Numbered from the stretch's first letter, positions 21,790-36,094 are shown. The stretch: DNA of 64,000 nt from Balanoglossus misakiensis (GCA_040954595.2 CM082598.2:5766001-5830000); one strand, 5' to 3'. Translations and numbers: made by a program. The notes: generated by a model from the letters alone, not told the origin.

Positions 21790-24700
21790 AATTGGTTGTG
21801 TTAATAAGTAAAAAGTGTTTTGCAATTGTAAACAAACAACCAGTGTGAAACCAAGGTGTTCTTATTGATAATGATGGGGGAAGGGGGTGTAAGTGATTGC
21901 AAATTTTTGTTTCAGGTACTGTAGCTTGATATGAAAACTTTGAACTAATCTGCAGTATTTAAATGCTGCACCATGATGTGTTTTATCATTAATAATTTTA
22001 CTATGCTTGTGTTATGAAGTGAACAGTGTTTCACAATCATAAACAAACAACCAGAGTGAAACCAAGGTATTCTAATTGGTAATGATCGGGGGAGGGGGGT
22101 GTTAGGGGTGGGGGGTGTCAGGGGTGGGGGGTGTAAGTGATTACAAATTTTTGTTTCAGGAACTGTAGCTTGATATGAAAACTTTGAACTAACCTGCAGT
22201 ATTAAAATGCTGCACCATGATGTGTTTTATCTAATAATTAACTATGCTTGTGTTATTAAGTGAACAGTGTTTCACAATCGTAAACAAACAACCAGTGTGA
22301 AAACCAAGGTGTTCATAATGATCGGGGGAGGGGGGTGTCAGGGGTGGGGGGTGTCAGTGATTACAAATTTTTGTTTCAGGTACCGTACTGTAGCTTGATA
22401 TGAAAACTTTGAACTAACCTGCAGTATTAAAATGCTGCACCATGATGTGTTTAATTTCATTAATAATTTTACTATGCTTGTGTTATTAAGTAAACAGTGT
22501 TTCACAATCGTAAACAAACAACCAGAGTGAAACCAAGGTATTCTAATCGGTAATGATCGGGGGAGGGGGGTGTCAGGTGTGGGGGGTGTCAGTGATTACA
22601 ATTTTTTGTTTCAGGTACTGTAGCTTGATATGAAAACTTTGAACTAACCTGCAGTATTAAAATGCTGCACCATGATGTGTTTAATTTCATTAATAATTTT
22701 ACTATGCTTGTGTTATTAAGTAAACAGTGTTTCACAATCGTAAACAAACAACCAGAGTGAAACCAAGGTGTTCTAATTGGTAATGATCGGGGGAGGGGGG
22801 TGTTAGGGGTGGGGGGTGTCAGTGATTACAAATTTTTGTTTCAGGTACTGTAGCTTGATATGAAAACTTTGAACTAACCTGCAGTATTGAAATGCTGCAC
22901 CATGATGTGTTTAATTTCATTAATAATTTTAATATGCTTGTGTTATTAAGTAAACAGTGTTTCACAATCGTAAACAAACAACCAGAGTGAAACCAAGGTG
23001 TTCTAATTGGTAATGATCGGGGGAGGGGGGTGTTAGGGGTGGGGGGTGTCAGTGATTACAAATTTTTGTTTCAGGTACTGTAGCTTGATATGAAAACTTT
23101 GAACTAACCTGCAGTATTAAAATGCTGCACCATGATGTGTTTAATTTCATTAATAATTTTACTATGCTTGTGTTATTAAGTAAACAGTGTTTCACAATCG
23201 TAAACAAACAACCAGAGTGAAACCAAGGTGTTCTAATTGGTAATGATCGGGGGAGGGGGGTGTTAGGGGTGGGGGGTGTCAGTGATTACAAATTTTTGTT
23301 TCAGGTACTGTAGCTTGATATGAAAACTTTGAACTAATGTGCAGTATTAAAATGCTGCACCATGATATGTTTAATTTCATTAATAATTTTACTATGCTTG
23401 TGTTATTAAGTAAACAGTGTTTCACAATCGTAAACAAACAACCAGAGTGAAACCAAGGTGTTCTAATTGGTAATGATCGGGGGAGGGGGGTGTTAGGGGT
23501 GGGGGGTGTCAGTGATTACAAATTTTTGTTTCAGGTACTGTAGCTTGATATGAAAACTTTGAACTAACCTGCAGTATTAAAATGCTGCACCATGATGTGT
23601 TTAATTTCATTAATAATTTTACTATGCTTGTGTTATTAAGTAAACAGTGTTTCACAATCGTAAACAAACAACCAGAGTGAAACCAAGGTGTTCTAATTGG
23701 TAATGATCGGGGGAGGGGGGTGTTAGGGGTGGGGGGTGTCAGTGATTACAAATTTTTGTTTCAGGTACTGTAGCTTGATATGAAAACTTTGAACTAATGT
23801 GCAGTATTAAAATGCTGCACCATGATATGTTTAATTTCATTAATAATTTTACTATGCTTGTGTTATTAAGTAAACAGTGTTTCACAATCGTAAACAAACA
23901 ACCAGTGTGAAACCAAGGTATTCTAATTGGTAATGATCGGGGGTGGGGGGTGTAAGTGATTACAATTTTTTGTTTCAGGTACTGTAGCTTGATATGAAAA
24001 CTTTGAACTAATGTGCAGTATTAAAATGCTACACCATGATGTGTTTAATTTCATTAATAATTTTACTATGCTTGTGTTATTAAGTAAACAGTGTTTCACA
24101 ATCGTAAACAAACAACCAGTGTGAAACCAAGGTATTCTAATTGGTAATGATCGGGGGTGGGGGGTGTAAGTGATTACAATTTTTTGTTTCAGGTACTGTA
24201 GCTAGATATGAAAACTTTGAACTAATCTGCAGTAATAAAATGCTGCACCATGATGTGTTTTATCATTAATAATTTTACTATGCTTGTGTTATTAAGTGAA
24301 CAGTGTTTCACAATCGTAAACAAACAACCTGTGTGAACCAAGGTGTTCTAATTGGTAATGATCAGGGGAGGGGATTGTCAGGGGTGGGGGGTGTAAGTGA
24401 TTACAATTTTTTGTGTCAGGTACTGTAGATTGATATGAAAACTTTAAACTAACCTGCAGTATTAAAATGCTGCACCATGATGTGTTTAATTTCATTAATA
24501 ATTTTACTATGCTTGTGTTATTAAGTAAACAGTGTTTCACAATCGTAAACAAACAACCTGTGTGAAAACCAAGGTGTTCATAATGATGGGGGGAGGGGGT
24601 GTCAGGGGTGGGGGTGTAGTGATTACAAATTTTTGATTCAGGTACTGTAGCTTGATATGAAAACTTTGAACTAATCTGCAGTATTAAAATGCTGCACCAT

Positions 24701-26021
24701 GATGTGTTTAATTTCATTAATAATTTTACTATGCTTGTGTTATTAAGTAAACAGTGTTTCACAATCGTAAACAAACAACCAGAGTGAAACCAAGATATTC
24801 TAATTGGTAATGATCGGGGGTGGGGGGTGTTAGGGGTGGGGGGTGTAAGTGATTACAAATTTTTGTTTCAGGTACCGTAGCTAGATATGAAAACTTTGAA
24901 CTAATCTGCAGTATTAAAATGCTGCACCATGATGTGTTTAATTTCATTAATAATTTTACTATGCTTGTGTTATTAAGTAAACAGTGTTTCACAATCGTAA
25001 ACAAACAACCAGAGTGAAACCAAGGTATTCTAATTGGTAATGATTGGGGGAGGGGGGTGTTAGGGGTGGGGGGTGTCAGTGATTACAAATTTTGTTTCAG
25101 GTACTGTAGCTTGATATGAAAACTTTGAACTAACCTGCAGTATTAAAATGCTACACCATGATGTGTTTAATTTCATTAATAATTTTACTATGCTTGTGTT
25201 ATTAAGTGAACAGTGTTTCACAATCGTAAACAAACAACCTGTGTGAACCAAGGTGTTCTAATTGGTAATGATTGAGGGTGGGGGGTGTCAGGGGTGGGGG
25301 GTGTCAGTGATTACAAATTTTGTTTCAGGTACTGTAGCTTGATATGAAAACTTTGAACTAATCTGCAGTATTAAAATGCTGCACCATGATGTGTTTAATT
25401 TCATTAATAATTTGACTATGCTTGTGTTATTAAGTGAACAGTGTTTCACAATCGTAAACAAACAACCTGTGTGAACCAAGTTGTTCTAATTGGTAATGAT
25501 TGAGGGTGGGGGGTGTCAGGGGTGGGGGGTGTCAGTGATTACAAATTTTTGTTTCAGGTAATGTAGCTTTATATGAAAACTTTGAACTAATCTGCAGTAT
25601 TAAAATGGTGCACCATGATGTATTTAATTTCATTAATAATTTTACTATGCTTGTGTTATTAAGTAAACAGTGTTTCACAATCGTAAACAAACAAGCAACT
25701 TGTGAAACCAAGATGTTATAATTGGTAATGATTGAGGGTGGGGGGCGTCAGGGGTGGGGGGTGTAAGTGATTACAAATTTTTGTTTCAGGTACTGTAGCT
25801 TGATATGAAAACTTTGAACTAATCTGCAGTATTAAAATGCTGCACCATGATGTGTTTTATCATTAATAATTTTACTATGCTTGTGTTATTAATGAACTGC
25901 GTTTCACAATCGTAAACAAACAACCAGTGTGAAAACCAAGGTGTTCATAATGATGGGGGGTGTAAGTGATCACAAATTTTTGTTTCAGGTACTGTAGCTT
26001 GATATGAAAACTTTGAACTAA
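21790..26021 (+). repeat. 230-bp tandem array, ~19 units, with a G-rich block per unit
   Basis: Units have a period of exactly 230 bp in the central part (TTTCAG junctions at 22615, 22845, 23075, 23305, 23535, 23765) and shorter variants toward the ends. Each holds a TACTGTAGCTTGATATGAAA block, TTAATAATTTTACTATGC, AATCGTAAACAAACAACC, a G-rich block with four G runs, then TTTTTGTTTCAG. All frames are interrupted; the minus-strand frames that recur per unit are by-products of the repeat. Confidence 0.92.
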
Positions 26022-26622
26022 CGTTTTTTCCAGACAGTGTTTGCATTGAACCGGTAATTGTGATCACATTTCATTCCACATTAAATGATATGATTAACAT
26101 TGCATTATATAAGTTATAACATTTATGTTCCAGATCTGTATTTAATTGTGTTTTAATACCATCCAGTCAGTTTCACCAACAGCTCATTGTCTTTCCCCCT
26201 TTTCATCAGTGAAGGGAGCACTCGTTTGTAAATTGGAAAACAATTTACGTAACATTTATAGGTTTGGCTGTTTTGGAAATTGCAGTAATTATAGTAAATG
26301 AACATTCAGAATTACTGGTGTCTAATGTCAGCTATGCGTAGAAAAATTACCATCTGAAATTTTAATATCATAATATTCTTAGACTTAAAAATTTACATAC
26401 TGATAATAATAATCATTAAGAGTATAATACAATCACCTTAGCTAGATTAATAAATTATTGACTTTGTAGAAAGCTGTTGGTTGAAAGTTTCTGATTTTCA
26501 TGGTTAATTCAAAATTTTGATTGTATTCCTTTTATTGTTGGTGATGGTGGTGGCAGTTTTGATGTTAATTGTTATGGTGATGGCATTGATGGTTGTACTG
26601 ATGGTGATGGCGGTTGTGATGG

Positions 26623-26669
<47 letters not shown>

Positions 26670-27170
26670 GTGATAAATAACAAATGTGTTGTTTTCTCAT
26701 TAACCCTCAGCCGTGGAACTTTAATATTCTGCTGAATTTGTATTGATTAGTAGGCGTAGCTTATAGTGATAATTTAGTACTCATGTCTGATGATTTTAGG
26801 GGATAACTACTGAAAAGTCCATTAATAATTTTGAAGTTTTTATCACTGTAGATTTCTTAAACCCACAACTAGGCATAAATTGTAATGGCAATTTTCCAGT
26901 AAGGAGCTAAAGCCAGTAAATGTACAGTTTAGCAATTATAATGTACATAATATATAGACAGGTGATAATTACAGGAATAATTTTAAATTTGTAGAAATTT
27001 TAGTCCCCCATAATGGCTAGTTAACTAAGTACTGGTCCATGTTGCTCCCATAGAAATAGAAATATTTTCACATTTTGTGAGTCTACTGGATAAATAAATA
27101 AGTTTATCAGATTCTAAAGTTTTAGCTCTATGATATTAAATTAGTATTTACTATTTATTATTTGTTGCAG
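26022..27170. other. Spacer between arrays, with a GAT microsatellite
   Basis: AT-rich sequence without a supported gene. A GATGAT run lies at about 26620-26668 and inflates a Met-rich frame. Confidence 0.5.
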
Positions 27171-30100
27171 GTGTTGGGGATCGCTAGCAGCCAAGTTGAA
27201 GTTCATAGCAGTCAGTTATAATTGTCTATTTACACATTTTGTTTCTCATTAGTTTCAGATTTTCATGATGCCCAATATCCTCCTGTCCAGATGCCAAGTT
27301 GGTAACCAAGGTAACATGATTCCTATGGTGTGAGTATGCAAATTAATAGCTCATGGCTTGCAATCATGTGACATCTCCGTGTCGCTTGTGATTTCCTGGA
27401 CACTTTGCCCTAGTCGCCTTGAAAGCAGAAACAACTGAGCACCCAACGAGAAATAATTATGGATTGGAGCCAAGTTGAAGTTCATAGCAGTCAGTTATAA
27501 TTGTCTATTTACACATTTTTTCTCATTAGTTTCAGATTTCCATGATGCCCAATATCCTCCAGTCCAGATGCCAAGTTGGTAACCAAGGTAACATGATTCC
27601 TATTATGTGAGTATGCAACTTAATGGCTCATCGCTTGCAGTCACGTGACACCTCTGTGTCGTTTGTGTTTTCCTGGACACTTTGCCCTAGTCGTCTTGAA
27701 ACCAGAAACAACTGAGCACCCAACGAGAAATAATTATGGATTGGAGCCAAGTTGAAGTTCATAGCAGTCAGTTATAATTGTCTATTAACACAATTTTTTC
27801 TCATTAGTTTCAGATTTCCATGATGCCCAATATCCTCCAGTCCAGATGCCAAGTTGGTAACCAGGTAACATAATTCCTATGGTGTGAGTATGCAAATTAA
27901 TTTTGTGTGACCAGCCATTCAAGTACATTACATCCCTAAACCACAATGAAAATCTGAATGTTACAAAAAGCCAAGATCTCTGGTTTGCAGTCATGTGACA
28001 TCTCTTTATCTCTTGTGATTTCCTGGACAATTTGCCCTAGTCGTCTTGAAACCAGAAACAACTGAGCACCCAACGAGAAATAATTATGGATTGGAGCCAA
28101 GTTGAAGTTAACAGCAGTCAGTTATAATTGTCTCTTTACACAATTTTTTTCTCATTAGTTTCAGATTTCCATGATGCCCAATATCCTCCAGTCCAGATGC
28201 CATGTTGGTAACCAAGGTAACATGATTCCTGTGGTGTGAGTATGCAAATTAATTTTGTGTGACCAGCCATTGAAGTACATTCTATCCCTAAACCACAATG
28301 AAAATCTGAATGTCACAAAAAGCCAAGATCTCTGGTTTGCAGTCATGTGACATCTTTGTGTCTCTTGTGATTTCCTGGACACTTTGCCCTAGTCGTCTTG
28401 AAACCAGAAACAACTGAGCACCCAACGAGAAATAATTATGGATTGGAGCCAAGTTGCAGTCTGTAGCAGTCAGTTATAATTGTCTATTTACACAATTTTT
28501 TCTCATTAGTTTCAGATTTCCATGATGCCAAATATCCTCCAGTCCAGATGCCAAGTTGGTAACCAGGTAACATGATTCCTATGGTGTGAGTATGCAAATT
28601 AATTTTGTGTGACCAGCCATTCAAGTACATTCTATCCCTAAACCACAATGAAAATCTGAATGTTACAAAAAGCCAAGATCTCTGGCTTGCAGTCATGTGA
28701 CATCTATGTGTCTCTTGTGTTTTCCTGGACAATTTGCCCTAGTCGTCTTGAAACCAGAAACAACTGAGCACCCAACAAGAAATAATTATGGATTGGAGCC
28801 AAGTTGAAGTTAACAGCAGTCAGTTATAATTGTCTCTTTACACAATTTTTTTCTCATTAGTTTCAGATTTCCATGATGCCCAATATCCTCCAGTCCAGAT
28901 GCCATGTTGGTAACCAAGGTAACATGATTCCTGTGGTGTGAGTATGCAAATAAATTATGTGTGACCAGCCATTCAAGTACATTACATCCCTAAACCACAA
29001 TGAAAATCTGAATGTCACAAAATGCCTAGATCTCTGGCTTGCAATCATGTGACATCTCCGTGTCGCTTGTGATTTCCTGGACACTTTGCACTAGTCGCCT
29101 TGAAACCAGAAACAACTGAGCACCCAACGATAAATAATTATGGATTGGAGCCAAGTTGAATTTCCTAGAAGTCAGTTTTAATTGTCTATTTACTCAATTT
29201 TTTTTCTCATTAGTTTCAGATTTCCATGATGCCAAATATCCTCCTGTCCAGATGCCAAGTTGGTAACCAAGGTAACATGATTCCTGTGGTGTGAGTATGC
29301 AAATTAATGGCTCATGTCATGCAGTCATGTGACATCTCCATGTCTCTTGTGATTTCCTGGACACTTTGCCCTAGTCGCCTTGTAACCAGAAACAACTGAG
29401 CACCCAACGAGAAATAATTATGTTGAATTTCATAGAAGTCAGTTTTAATTGTCTATTTACACCATTTTTTTCTCATTAGTTTCAGATTTCCATGATGCCC
29501 AATATCCTCCTGTCCAGATGCCAAGTTGGTAACCAAGGTAACATGATTCCTGTTGTGTGAGTATGCAAATTAATGGCTCATGGCTTGCAGTCACGTGACA
29601 TCTTTGTGTCGCTTGTGTTTTCCTGGACACTTTGCCCTAGTCGCCTTGAAACCAGCAACAACTGAGCACCCAACGAGAAATAATAATGGATTGGAGCCAA
29701 GTTGAAGTTCATAGAAGTCAGTTTTAATTGTCTATTTACACAATTTTTTTCTCATTAGTTTCAGATTTCCATGATGCCCAATATCCTCCAGTCCAGATGC
29801 CAAGTTGGTAACCAAGGTAACATGATTCCTGTGGTGTGAGTATGCAAATTAATTTTGTGTGACCAGCCATTCAAGTACATTCCCTCCCTCAATGAAGATC
29901 TGAATGTAACAAAAAGCCTAGATCTCTGGCTTGCAGTCATGTGACATCTCCGTGTCTCTTGTGATTTCCTGGACACTTTGCCCTAGTCGCCTTGAAACCA
30001 GAAACAACTGAGCACCCAACGAGAAATAATTATGTTGAATTTCATAGAAGTCAGTTTTAATTGTCTATTTACACCATTTTTTTCTCATTAGTTTCAGATT

Positions 30101-31500
30101 TCCATGATGCCCAATATCCTCCTGTCCAGATGCCAAGTTGGTAACCAAGGTAACATGATTCCTGTGGTGTGAGTATGCAAATTAATGGCTCATGGCTTGC
30201 AGTCACGTGACATCTCCGTGTCTCTTGTGATTTCCTGGACACTTTGTACTAGTCGCCTTGAAACCAGAAACAACTGAGCACCCAACGAGAAATAATTATG
30301 GATTGGAGCCAAGTTGAAGTTCATAGCAGTCAGTTATTATTGTCTATTCACACAATTTTTTTCTCATTAGTTTCAGATTTCCATGATGCCCAATATCCTC
30401 CTGTCCAGATGCCAAGTTGGTAACCAAGGTAACATGATTCCTATGGTGTGAGTATATGCAAATTAATTTTGTGTGACCAGTCATTCAAGTACATTCTATC
30501 CCTAAACCACAATGAAAATCTGAATGTCACAAAAAGCCAAGATCTCTGGCTTGCAGTCATGTGACATCTCCGTGTCGCTTGTGATTTCCTGGACACTTTG
30601 CCCTAGTCGCCTTGAAACCAGAAACAACTGAGCACCCAACGAGAAATAATTATAGATTGGAGCCAAGTTGAAGTTCATAGCAGTCAGTTATTATTGTCTA
30701 TTCACACAATTTTTTTCTCATTAGTTTCAGATTTCCATGATGCCCAATATCCTCCTGTCCAGATGCCAAGTTGGTAACCAAGGTAACATGATTCCTATGG
30801 TGTGAGTATATGCAAATTAATTTTGTGTGACCAGTCATTCAAGTACATTCTATCCCTAAACCACAATGAAAATCTGAATGTCACAAAAAGCCAAGATCTC
30901 TGGTTTGCAGTCATGTGACATCTATGTGTCTCTTGTGTTTTCCTGGACACTTTGCCCTAGTCGCCTTGAAACCAGAAACAACTGAGCACCCAACGAGAAA
31001 TAATTATAGATTGGAGCCAAGTTGAAGTTCATAGCAGTCAGTTATAATTGTCTATTCACTCAATTTTTTTCTCATTAGTTTCAGATTTTCATGATGCCCA
31101 ATATCCTCCAGTCCAGACACCAAACTGGTAACCAAGGTAACATGATTCCTGTGGTGTGAGTATGCAAATTAATGGCTCATGGCTTGCATTCATGTGACAT
31201 CTTTGTGTCGCTTGTGTTTTCCTGGACACTTTGCCCTAGTCGCCTTGAAACCAGAAACAACTGAGCACCCAACGAGAAATAATTATAGATTGGAGCCAAG
31301 TTGAAGTTCATAGCAGTCAGTTATAATTGTCTATTTACACATTTTTTTCTCATAAGTTTCAGATTTCCATGATGCATAATATCCTCCAGTCCAGACGCCA
31401 AGTTGGTAACCAAGGTAACATGATTCCTGTGGTGTGGTGTGAGTATGCAAATTAAGTTTGTAGACCTACCAGCCATTGAAGTACCGGTACATTACATTCA
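27171..31500 (+). repeat. Tandem array of ~14 units (about 280 or 350 bp) with a splice-flanked block
   Basis: Each unit contains a pyrimidine-rich CTCATTAGTTTCAG, a 51-52-bp block beginning ATTTCCATGATGCCCAATAT and ending GGTAACCAAG, then GTAACATGATTCC. This is a plausible acceptor-exon-donor arrangement. Long units carry an extra ~73 bp (TGTGTGACCAGCCATT onward); short units lack it. Both kinds are interspersed. A block length not divisible by three and stops in two frames argue against a repeated coding exon. Confidence 0.88.
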
Positions 31501-31589
31501 TGAAAACAGGTGATCATCTCTGTCCATAGATATTTTTTACCCACTATGTTGTTTGACACAGAAATACTTATTGGTGTATTTTTCATTTT

Positions 31590-34525
31590 TTGCAGAAAGG
31601 GGTATCTAACTGTTGATCAACATCTGCCAAACTAGATGTGTATGGTTTCTCTCTGGTGATCAACATCGATCTGTCGAACTAGATGTGTGTACATGCCTGT
31701 ATTGCAGCCAAGTGGTGTCTGAGGGTAACTTAAGATAATTCTTGTTCTTCAAAAGATTTTGTGGACCCCATAGATGACAGCATAGAATTCAATTACTCAT
31801 TTTGGATGGCGGAGTGTGACTTATTGTATTGTCCATCCTGGAGATTATCCATACATTTTACTGTCATGTTTTTTGACACTAAAATTCTTTTCTCATATTT
31901 TCCATTTTTGTAGATAATGGTTTCTCTCTGGTGATCAACATCGATCTGTCGAACTGGATGTGTGTACATGCCTGTATTGCAGCCAAGTGGTGTCTGAGGG
32001 TAACATAAGATAATTCTTGTTCTTCTAAAGATTTCCTAGACCACCATGGATGACAGCATAGAATTTAATTGCTCATTTTGGAGGGCCGTGTGTGACTTAT
32101 TGTATTGTCCAGCTAGATCATCTGTCCGTACATTTTACTGTCATGTTTTTTGACACTAAAATACTTTGTCATATTTTCCATTTTTGTAGATAATGGTTTC
32201 TCTCTGGTGATCAACATCGATCTGTCGAACTGGATGTGTGTACATGCCTGTATTGCAGCCAAGTGGTGTCTGAGGGTAACATAAGATAATTATTGCTCTT
32301 GTAAGATTTCCTTTACCCATAGATGACAGCATAGAATTTAATTGCTCATTTTGGAGGGCCGTGTGTGACTTATTGTATTGTCCAGCTAGGAGATTATCCT
32401 TACATTTTACTGTCATGTTTTTTGACACTAAAATACTTTGTCATATTTTCCATTTTTGTAGATAATGGTTTCTCTCTGGTGATCAACATTGATCTGTCGA
32501 ACTGGATGTGTGTACATGCCTGTATTGCAGCCAAGTGGTGTCTGAGGGTAACATAATATAATTCTTGTTCTTCTAAAGATTTCCTAGACCACCATGGATG
32601 ACAGCATAGAATTTAATTGCTTATTTAGGATGGCAGAGTGTGACTTATTGTACATGTATTGTCCAGCTAGGAGATTATCCATACATTTTACTGTCATGTT
32701 TTTTGACACTAAAATTCTTTATCATATTTTCCATTTTTGCAGATAATGGTTTCTCTCTGGTGATCAACATTGATCTGTCGAACTGGATGTGTGTACATGC
32801 CTGTATTGCAGCCAAGTGGTGTCTGAGGGTAACATAATATAATTCTTGTTCTTCTAAAGATTTCCTAGACCACCATGGATGACAGCATAGAATTTAATTG
32901 CTCATTTTGGAGGGCCGTGTGTGACTTATTGTATTGTCCAGCTAGGAGATTATCCATACACTTTACTGCCATGTTTTTGACACTAAAATAATTTGTTATA
33001 TTTTCTATTTTTGCAGATAATGGTTTCTCTCTGGTGATCAACATCGATCTGTCGAACTGGATGTGTGTACATGCCTGTATTGCAGCCAATTGGTGTCTGA
33101 GGGTAACATAAGATAATTCTTTTTCTTCTCAAGATTTCCTAGACCCCATAGATGACAGCATAGAATTTAATTGCTCATTTTGGAGGGCAGTGTGTGACTT
33201 ATAGTATTGTCCATCCAGGAGATCATCTGTCTATAAATTTGACTGTCATGTTTTTTGACACTAAAATTCTTTATCATATTTTCCATTTTTGCAGATAATG
33301 GTTTCTCTGTGGTGATCAACATCGATCTGTCGAACTGGATGTGTGTACATGCCTGTATTGCAGCCAAGTGGTGTCTGAGGGTAACATAAGATAATTCTTG
33401 TTCTCCTAAAGATTTCGTGGACCCCATAGATGACAACATAGAATTTAATTGCTTATTTTGGAGGGCCTTGTTTGACCGTTGACTGTTGTATTGTCCATGA
33501 AGACAGAAGATCATCTCTGTCCATAGATACATTTCACGGTTGTGCTGTTTGACACAGAAATAGTTATTGTCATATTTTCCGTTTTTGCAGATAATGGTTT
33601 CTCTCTGGTGATCAACATCGATCTGTCGAACTAGATGTGTGTACATGCCTGTATTGCAGCCAAGTGGGGTCTGAGGGTAACTTAAGATAATTCTTGTTCT
33701 CCTAAAGATTTCCTAGACCCTATAGATGACAGCATAGAATTTAATTGCACATTTTGGAGGGCAGTGTGTGACTTATTGTATTGTCGAGCTAGGAGATCAT
33801 CTGTCCGTACATTTTACTGCCACGTGTTTTGACACTAAAAAATTTGCATATTTTCCATTTTTGCAGATAATGGTTTCTCTCTGGTGATCAACATCGATCT
33901 GTCGAACTGGATGTGTGTACATGCCTGTATTGCAGCCAAGTGGTGTCTGAGGGTAACATAAGATAATTCTTGTTCTTCTAAAGATTTCCTAGACCCCCAT
34001 GGATGACAGCATAGAATTTAATTGCACATTTTGGAGGGCAGTGTGTGACTTATTGTATTGTCGAGCTAGGAGATCATCTGTCCGTACATTTTACTGCCAT
34101 GTGTTTTGACACTAAAAAATTTGCATATTTTCCATTTTTGCAGATAATGGTTTCTCTCTGGTGATCAACATCGATCTGTCGAACTGGATGTGTGTACATG
34201 CCTGTATTGCAGCCAAGTGGTGTCAGAGGGTAACTTAAGATATTCTTGTTCTTCTAAAGATTTCCTAGACCCTATAGATGACAGCATAGAATTTCATTGC
34301 TCAGGCCCTTGTACAACGTATTGTATTGTTCATGAAGACAGGGGATCATCTCTGTCCATAGATACATTTGGCCGTGCTGTTTGACACAGAAATACTTATT
34401 GGCATATTTTTCATTTTTGCAGATAACAGTCACTGGTCCCTGTGATGAGTAACGTCTATCAACATAGATCTGTCCACGCTTGGACCGGTATAGCCGCCAA
34501 GCACTTCAAAGGTAACATAGCATTA
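31590..34525 (+). repeat. Tandem array of ~11 units (270-296 bp) with an 86-bp exon-like block
   Basis: Each unit has CCATTTTTGCAG, an 86-bp block beginning ATAATGGTTTCTCTC, then a GGTAACATAAG donor-like end. One frame of the block is open in most copies and reads DNGFSLVINIDLSNW onward, but copies near 31670 and 33630 have TAG in place of the Trp codon. The last copy (34423-34511) is strongly diverged but keeps both splice-like ends. No known domain recognised. Confidence 0.88.
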
Positions 34526-35906
34526 ACCTTACGGGCCACTGATAATAAAAGTCAATGCATTCCTTCATTTTACTTGATAACGAGCCCCTCCCCCTCCCCC
34601 CCTCGAAATGCTCCTATACACATCCATATTATATAAAAACACTGGAAGTGCATATGGCCGGTATATACTGTGTGCTTCAGTAGGAATAAATATTCCAGCA
34701 ATGTATGATGAACTGGATCTGATTTTAAAGCATTTATGCCCAAGTTGAGCTGGCGTTTCTACTTATTCATAACCGCTGTACAGAGAGGATTGAGTCAACA
34801 CCATACACGGAATACTGCAACTGATGTCAAATCCATCCTATTACTTTCTGTTCCAATATACATTCAACCAGTTCATTGCCTGGTGAAAAACAGCAGATTC
34901 TTTAACTTGTAGTTTCGCGGACTTCAATTCACTCTTTTGACGTGGGCTTAATCTTCATTTGGTAGAGTTTTAAGGGAGTGTCACACCACTATTACTATTA
35001 CATATAGTGATCAAGAAATGACCTGATCAGATTTTGACACATCCTGGGCCCCTTTTTAACCCATGTTCAGTGTTTGACAGGAGCATATTTTTGTTTCTGT
35101 GTGAAAGATGAATGTCTCTTATTTGCTGTAATCAATCAATCAATACAAGGTGAGTGTTATGTCGTCTTCCTGTGTCTAGGCAAGAAGAGGATACATGTAT
35201 GAATGCAGAAGCCCCAGTGAATCGGATGCAGGGACAAGTTTCCTTCCAAGGACAAGATGACTTTCTTTTACTGACTTGGATTCCATCGTCATTGCAAGAA
35301 TAGAACTTCTCCCATGGGTTCAAATTGAACATTGATCCACCCCTACCTCAGTTATATGATCTGTATTTCAAATGTATTATTCTGATAGCATTTTTTGTTG
35401 TAATTGTGTCAGAGAGAGAGATGGGGGAGCAGGTGAAAACTAAATTGTACACTTCAGTATGCCAACACTGCTAAATTATCACCATGATTTTTTCAGCAAA
35501 ACCTGAAGGTTGTTGAATCCTATAGGCACAATAAGCATTGCGCGTAACAAGCACTTAGTGTAAATTTGCGTTAATTGCACAGGGTACAGCAGCCTTCAGG
35601 TGTTTACCGTTTAGCTTTGTAGTATAATTGCACCCACATATAAAGAAAAAGTCAAGTTAAGATATTAAAGCTGAATGTTAAACAGAATATAAAGGGATTA
35701 CAGCTGTATTAGTCCTGTATTGATACAGAAAGCAAATATGAACAGTTAACCAACATTGAAAATTGTTTGACTTGCTCTCTCTCTCTCTCTATAAACTTGG
35801 ACGGTCATTTTTCCATAATGTACTGGATATAGGCATGATTTACTAGTATTGAACATTTTGAAAGTATGAATTGGCAATGCAAAAGAAACATGTGCCAATC
35901 AATCTG
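34526..35906. other. No gene seen
   Basis: Unique AT-rich sequence with a short CT run near 35775. No supported reading frame. Confidence 0.4.
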
Positions 35907-36064
35907 TTCATTTATTCATTCATTCATTCATTCATTTTTTCATTCATTCATTTTTTCATTCATTCATTCATTCATTCATTCATTCATTCATTCATTCATT
36001 CATTCATTCATTCGTTCATTCATTCATTTATTTACTCGTTCATTCATTCATTTATTTATTTATT
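35907..36064 (+). repeat. ATTC microsatellite
   Basis: About 160 bp of near-pure ATTC repeats with a few TTTT and TTCG variants. Frames reading SFIHSFIH are artefacts. Confidence 0.95.
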
Positions 36065-36094
36065 TGTGTCGGTGTATGTTTGCATGTACCCGGG

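Noticed and set aside
23923-25479. Recurring minus-strand frames beginning MFTIVKHC
   Set aside because: Each is the same part of the 230-bp repeat; they are broken by stops at the G-rich block and have no splice sites on that strand.
27785-29976. Recurring minus-strand frames beginning MSRKSQ
   Set aside because: By-products of the 280/350-bp repeat; splice-like signals are on the opposite strand.
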